From NCBI GenBank assembly GCA_958413095.1, contig CATYUF010000034.1, positions 1 through 18,878 on the forward strand: a stretch of DNA of 18,878 bases, given 5' to 3'. The position numbers and the translations under genes were made by a program. Numbering within the stretch: position 1 is the first letter of the stretch; every line of letters starts with the position of its first letter. The notes under the pieces are model-generated. The model was not told the origin of the DNA. It ran no database searches and saw only the letters and a list, made by a program, of their open reading frames with translations. Positions 15,544 to 18,878 of this stretch are shown piece after piece. This DNA comes from an uncultured Clostridium sp. (GTDB lineage: Bacteria > Bacillota > Clostridia > TANB77 > CAG-508).

Positions 15544-17508
15544 ATGAATAATAAATATTTGAATGAAGCAATTATTGGAAATAAAAATATGTTAGCTACA
15601 TTTACTTCAAAAGGAGAAATGCAAAGAATATATTTTCCTAATAAAGAAAACAGGCAATATATTAATTTCTTTCATACAGGAGTAAAGGTTAATAACTCTG
15701 ACTTGATATATTTGCATGAAGATATAAATAATGTATATAGACAATATTATGATACAGATACAAATATACTTAATACAGAAGTAACAAATACATATTTTAA
15801 TTTAACTATTGTTCAAACAGATTGTATTCTTATAAAAGAAAACGTCTTATTAAAAAGATATGTTTTCTTAAATGAAAGCAAAATTGATTTAGATTTAGAG
15901 TTTTATATTCACTCAGAATTATTATCAGATGAGAATAATCATGTAGGATGTAAAATAATAGATTATGGGATGATGCAATATGCTCATGATTTTAATGTTT
16001 CAACATTTGCAAAAGGATACAATATAAATAGACATCAAATAAATGGAAGTAAAGAAAATATAAAAAGAGGAGAAATTTACGACAAAGATTATATAGGAAT
16101 GTCTAAAGATTCAAGTATAAGTTATAAAATAGGAACAATAAAACCTAATGACAAAAAAGTATTAGAGATATGTGTTTTAATTGATGAAAATAAAAATGTA
16201 TCAGAAATGGAAGATGAAATAGATAGAGTTAGAAGAATTGATTTTAATAAAGAGTATTCAAATACAAAATCATATTGGAGAAAATATGTAAAAAATCATA
16301 ATGGATTAAATTTGAAAGAACCACAAAATGAATATGATGAAAAAATTTTTGATATATATAAAAGAAGCATATTGTTATTTCCTTTATTAACAAACCATGA
16401 AACAGGAGGAATAATTGCAAGTGCTGAAATTGATGAATATTTCACAAAATGTGGAAGATATGCATATTGTTGGCCAAGAGACGCGGTATTTATAACAAAA
16501 GCAATGGATATATTAAAAATGCAAAAAGAAACAGAAAAATTTTATAAAAGCTTTTGTCAAAAAACTCAAAGTAAAAATGGAATGTGGGAACAAAGATTTT
16601 ATACAGATGGGAAATTGGCTCCTTGTTGGGGATATCAAATAGATGAAACTGCAAGTGTAGTATATGGAGTATATGAACATTATAAAATTTCTAAATCAGA
16701 AAAATTTTTAAAAGATAATTTAAAAATGTGTGAAAAAGCAATAGAATTTTTGAAAAAATATACAAAAGATTGGCTTTGCTTAGAAGACATTGAGAAAGAC
16801 ATTGTAAAAGAAGAAATAGAAAAAGAAAGAAAAAACGGAGAACATAAATATCATATTAGTTATGATTTGTGGGAAATGTGTGAAGGGATACATTTATATT
16901 CATTAGCAAGTATATACTCAGCATTTGGAGCTATGAAGCAAATGTATAATATATTAGGAAAAAATATTTCAAGTTTTGATAATAATAGATTAAAAGAAGA
17001 AAAAATAAATAAAAATGAAAAAGAACTAGAATATCTACAATTAGAAATAAAGAAATTTATAGAGAAAAATATGTATGATGAAACAAGTAATTCATATTTA
17101 AGAAATACAGAAGATAAAAAAATGGATATAAGTATGTTAGGAATGGTAGTACCATTTAACATGTTTAGTGCAAAAGATAAAAAAGTAAAAAATACTATTG
17201 AAAAAATAAACTTAAGTTTGAGAACTTATACTGGAGGATATCAAAGATTTGAAAATGATAATTATATGAATGGAAATCCATGGCCAATAGCGAACTTATG
17301 GATGACACTATATTATTTAGAGATAGGAGAAAAAGAAAAGGCTAAAGAAACTTTTGATTTTGTTGTTAAAACTTCAGGAAGACATGAATTTTTAGGAGAA
17401 CAAGTTGATAATAATACACTAAAACCTAATTGGGTAATCGGATTAGGTTGGAGTCATGCGATGTTTGTAATTGTATTAGAAGCCTTAATGAATAATAAAG
17501 TTATATAG
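15544..17508 (+). CDS. Glycoside hydrolase family 15 (glucoamylase/trehalase-like)
   Basis: A 654-aa, probably cytoplasmic enzyme (no signal peptide) of the bacterial GH15 type, which releases glucose from alpha-glucosides such as oligosaccharides, dextrins or trehalose. The N-terminal beta-sandwich spans about residues 1-260. The (alpha/alpha)6 barrel follows with GRYAYCWPRDAVF (W310-D313), YDLWEMCEG (441-448, holding the likely general acid Glu), GNPWPIANLW, and GEQ at 618-620 (likely general base E619). AAGGAG at 15531-15536, 7 bases before ATG 15544, selects this start; an upstream in-frame TTG at 15526 overlaps that site. Substrate cannot be told from the sequence. It stands alone, with 140 bases before it and a separate cassette after it. 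Confidence 0.88.
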   Translation: MNNKYLNEAIIGNKNMLATFTSKGEMQRIYFPNKENRQYINFFHTGVKVNNSDLIYLHEDINNVYRQYYDTDTNILNTEVTNTYFNLTIVQTDCILIKENVLLKRYVFLNESKIDLDLEFYIHSELLSDENNHVGCKIIDYGMMQYAHDFNVSTFAKGYNINRHQINGSKENIKRGEIYDKDYIGMSKDSSISYKIGTIKPNDKKVLEICVLIDENKNVSEMEDEIDRVRRIDFNKEYSNTKSYWRKYVKNHNGLNLKEPQNEYDEKIFDIYKRSILLFPLLTNHETGGIIASAEIDEYFTKCGRYAYCWPRDAVFITKAMDILKMQKETEKFYKSFCQKTQSKNGMWEQRFYTDGKLAPCWGYQIDETASVVYGVYEHYKISKSEKFLKDNLKMCEKAIEFLKKYTKDWLCLEDIEKDIVKEEIEKERKNGEHKYHISYDLWEMCEGIHLYSLASIYSAFGAMKQMYNILGKNISSFDNNRLKEEKINKNEKELEYLQLEIKKFIEKNMYDETSNSYLRNTEDKKMDISMLGMVVPFNMFSAKDKKVKNTIEKINLSLRTYTGGYQRFENDNYMNGNPWPIANLWMTLYYLEIGEKEKAKETFDFVVKTSGRHEFLGEQVDNNTLKPNWVIGLGWSHAMFVIVLEALMNNKVI

Positions 17509-17542
17509 AAATAAAAATACCAATAGAATAGCTAAAGAATAT

Positions 17543-17571
17543 TTGCAAAATACAAGAAAATGTTCTATAAT
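17543..17571 (+). promoter_or_regulatory. Promoter of the FGE/C-lectin-fold gene
   Basis: TTGCAA (17543-17548), a 17-base spacer and a perfect TATAAT (17566-17571). Transcription would begin near 17578, right at a small hairpin. Confidence 0.75.
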
Positions 17572-17578
17572 TAACATA

Positions 17579-17606
17579 ATAGCAAAAGCTATGTTGAAAC
17601 CGCTAT
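17579..17606 (+). repeat. ATAGC/GCTAT stem with a second GCTAT copy in the 5' leader
   Basis: ATAGC (17579-17583), loop AAAA, GCTAT (17588-17592), and a second GCTAT at 17602-17606. The first arm could pair with either copy. The element sits at the predicted 5' end of the transcript; a leader switch or an operator is possible. Confidence 0.4.
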
Positions 17607-17634
17607 AAAATTATCACTCAAGGAGGTATAAACT

Positions 17635-18576
17635 ATGAAACGGTATGAAAAATTTGTGCTTGAGGCAGAAAAGGGCATAACCTTTGAAGTCTCAGAGGGA
17701 ACAAGTGGAGAATTAGTTATTAGAGCTTTGAACATTGATAAAGACAATGATAAGTCTATAACCAATGACAACTTTATAGTCGATGACAATTCTACAAACT
17801 ATGAAAATCCACCAATTCCAGAAGGATATAAGCATGTCTGTAGAAAATGGAACAATGGATTTGTAATTGAAAGATGTTCTGATGGAAGCCAGTTTGTATG
17901 GATTCCTGTTGGAAGTCTCGACTCTAATGGAACACTTGATGGAGAACATTTTTCGGAGAAATTCGGCAGACGAAATTACATGAACGATGAATTTTCGGGT
18001 GATGAATTCAATGAAGCTTTAAATGGTGAACTGCTTGAACAACTTGAAAGTGTCAAAAAATATGGGGGATTTTATATTTCTCGTTATAACATTTCCAAGA
18101 GTTTAGCAGGAAAACCGCAGTCGGTAAAAGGAGTTATGCCGTGGGTATATATCAATTTCAATGATGCCAAGAAGATGGCATCCACTATCGAAGACAATGA
18201 AGCAGTTAAAAGTCATCTGACTTTTGGTGCAGAATATGATTCGGTATTGGAATGGTTTATCAAAACGGAAGTTAAAACTCCTGCTGAAATTGCAGAGGTC
18301 TCTACTGAATGGGGTAATTATTGGGCTACAAAGAATTCTCCAATGAAAGTAGTTGGAACAGGAAGTAGAAAAAAATGGTGTGCTAATAATGTCTACGACT
18401 TTGCAGGAAATGTGGATGAATGGACACAAGAACAGAGAAAAAGTTCGTATCGTGTTATCCGTGGTGGCGTTTACCGCCATTTTGGAGACGATTATCCTGT
18501 CGCCTATCGCAATTACTTTTATCCTTATTACTACTATGGCTGCACTGGTTTTCGTGCCACGCTTTATATTAAGTAG
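17635..18576 (+). CDS. FGE-sulfatase/C-type-lectin-fold protein, candidate DGR variable protein
   Basis: A 313-aa protein. From about residue 85 it has the formylglycine-generating-enzyme/sulfatase-modifying-factor fold: FVWIPVG, GGFYISRYNISK, PWVYINFNDAKKMA, LTFGAEYDSVLEWF, NNVYDFAGNVDEWTQE, RVIRGG and a terminal GFRATLYIK. This fold carries the variable region of many diversity-generating retroelements. Residues 273-313 fit that layout: fixed R276-G277-G278, P288, R292, P297 and G305-F306-R307. Between them 21 codons all end in C or T, giving nine Tyr plus Phe, His, Asp, Arg, Val, Ala, Gly and Cys. All five Arg codons there are CGN, whereas AGA dominates the window. AAGGAGGT (17620-17627) precedes the ATG. 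An ordinary FGE-like domain is the alternative; reverse transcriptase and template are not in view. Confidence 0.85.
   Translation: MKRYEKFVLEAEKGITFEVSEGTSGELVIRALNIDKDNDKSITNDNFIVDDNSTNYENPPIPEGYKHVCRKWNNGFVIERCSDGSQFVWIPVGSLDSNGTLDGEHFSEKFGRRNYMNDEFSGDEFNEALNGELLEQLESVKKYGGFYISRYNISKSLAGKPQSVKGVMPWVYINFNDAKKMASTIEDNEAVKSHLTFGAEYDSVLEWFIKTEVKTPAEIAEVSTEWGNYWATKNSPMKVVGTGSRKKWCANNVYDFAGNVDEWTQEQRKSSYRVIRGGVYRHFGDDYPVAYRNYFYPYYYYGCTGFRATLYIK
18451..18576 (+). other. Candidate DGR variable region (VR)
   Basis: The last 41 codons of the FGE-fold gene. The core 18472-18543 holds 24 codons, 23 of them pyrimidine-ended. The predicted template would have AAC/AAT at the variable positions and keep the CCT, GGT, TTT and CGT scaffold codons. 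Immediately after the stop, CACTG occurs twice (18577-18581 and 18584-18588). Confidence 0.55.
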
Positions 18577-18621
18577 CACTGACCACTGTAAAATTGCTTT
18601 AATTGTATCCGAGCACAGATA

Positions 18622-18675
18622 GAGGGAGAGAACTTTGAAATTTCAGAATTCCTCCTTCTTTTTTATATATTTTTT
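18622..18675 (+). terminator. Intrinsic terminator after the FGE-fold gene
   Basis: GGAG (18624-18628 region) pairs with CTCC near 18652-18655. Inside, GAACTTTG and TTTCAGAATTC form an imperfect stem (one mismatch, one G-U). A strong T-rich tract runs from about 18656 to 18676. The stem starts 45 bases past the stop codon. In known DGRs a hairpin just downstream of the VR assists retrohoming, so a second role is conceivable. Confidence 0.6.
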
Positions 18676-18813
18676 TAATAGGAGTTGATATAAAGATGGA
18701 AAAAACAAAAAACTACTAGATAATAATTTTTAAAATTATCACCAAATTCCAGTTTCTCTACAATAAAAAACATTATCTTGTAAGCAGAAAAAATAAAAAA
18801 TTGCAAAAAAGTA

Positions 18814-18842
18814 TTGACATAGTAAAATAAAAATGTTAATAT
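18814..18842 (+). promoter_or_regulatory. Outward promoter at the window end
   Basis: TTGACA (18814-18819), a 17-base spacer and TAATAT (18837-18842). The start site would fall near 18849, exactly at GCACT-AAGGA-AGTGC (18849-18863), a 5-bp inverted repeat whose loop carries AAGGA. Its gene lies beyond the window. Confidence 0.6.
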
Positions 18843-18878
18843 AAATGAGCACTAAGGAAGTGCAAAAAAGAATAAAAA

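Larger units (their letters stand above)
18577..18878 (+). other. 302-base non-coding end of the window
   Basis: It holds a short CACTG direct repeat, a terminator hairpin (18622-18675), an AT-rich stretch with no supported gene, and a promoter facing out of the window (18814-18842) followed by a small inverted repeat. A 7-codon ATG frame at 18696 is too short and poorly spaced from AGGAG to support. Confidence 0.7.

Noticed and set aside
17588..17610. GCTATGTTGAAACCGCTATA as a tracrRNA- or CRISPR-repeat-like piece
   Set aside because: The resemblance is only over a few bases, there is no array, and it lies in a normal promoter leader.
18103..18579. A 158-codon - strand frame opposite the FGE-fold gene
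   Set aside because: The + strand gene has a strong ribosome site, promoter and conserved fold motifs; the antisense frame has none.
18696..18719. Seven-codon frame after AGGAG
   Set aside because: Too short, spacing of about 12 bases, and not associated with any structure; no support as a leader peptide.
18843..18863. CIRCE-like heat-shock operator at the outward promoter
   Set aside because: CIRCE needs TTAGCACTC-N9-GAGTGCTAA; here the arms are only five bases with a five-base loop.

Overview
The window is very AT-rich. It prefers AGA for arginine and GGA for glycine, uses strong GGAGG-type ribosome binding sites, and has every gene on the + strand. Together with a Firmicutes division set (SepF, DivIVA, FtsK/SpoIIIE), a TagO/WecA-type lipid glycosyl-phosphate transferase and an endonuclease-type MutL, this points to a low-GC Clostridia-like Firmicute, plausibly an uncultured gut lineage. 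The lineage is inference; the gene families are read from the sequence.

Layout. 1-1578: the end of a ribose-5-phosphate isomerase B gene, then a TagO/WecA-type membrane enzyme carrying a C-terminal rubredoxin domain, closed by a perfect 22-bp hairpin. 1723-7006: mutL (TTG start, very long charged linker), a small membrane protein, miaA and a HlyD-like membrane-anchored protein; the last three overlap end to end. 7062-8180: a TTGACA promoter, sepF and divIVA. 8181-8483: a structured intergenic region with a two-tier hairpin, three copies of ATGTTACA and a promoter. 8484-12069: rsmD, a coiled-coil gene and ftsK/spoIIIE. 12155-15400: an unrecognised 527-aa coiled-coil protein and a beta-CASP metallo-beta-lactamase-fold nuclease. 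15544-17508: a family 15 glycoside hydrolase. 17543-18675: a self-contained cassette with its own promoter, an FGE-sulfatase/C-type-lectin-fold protein and a terminator. 18676-18878: no gene, but a strong promoter facing out of the window.

Functionally, most of the window is housekeeping: envelope precursor synthesis, mismatch repair, tRNA and rRNA modification, and cell division with chromosome translocation. The division genes and their coiled-coil or membrane neighbours probably act together at the septum.

The outlier is the last gene. Its base and codon use differ from everything before it. Its final 41 codons have the layout of a diversity-generating retroelement (DGR) variable region: an invariant R-G-G, P, R, P, G-F-R scaffold separated by codons that all end in C or T and encode mostly Tyr, Phe, Asp, His, Arg and Cys. 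Those codons are what adenine-specific mutagenesis of AAC/AAT template codons would yield. No template repeat or reverse transcriptase lies in the window, so the DGR assignment is inference. It is the best candidate here for an unusual system.
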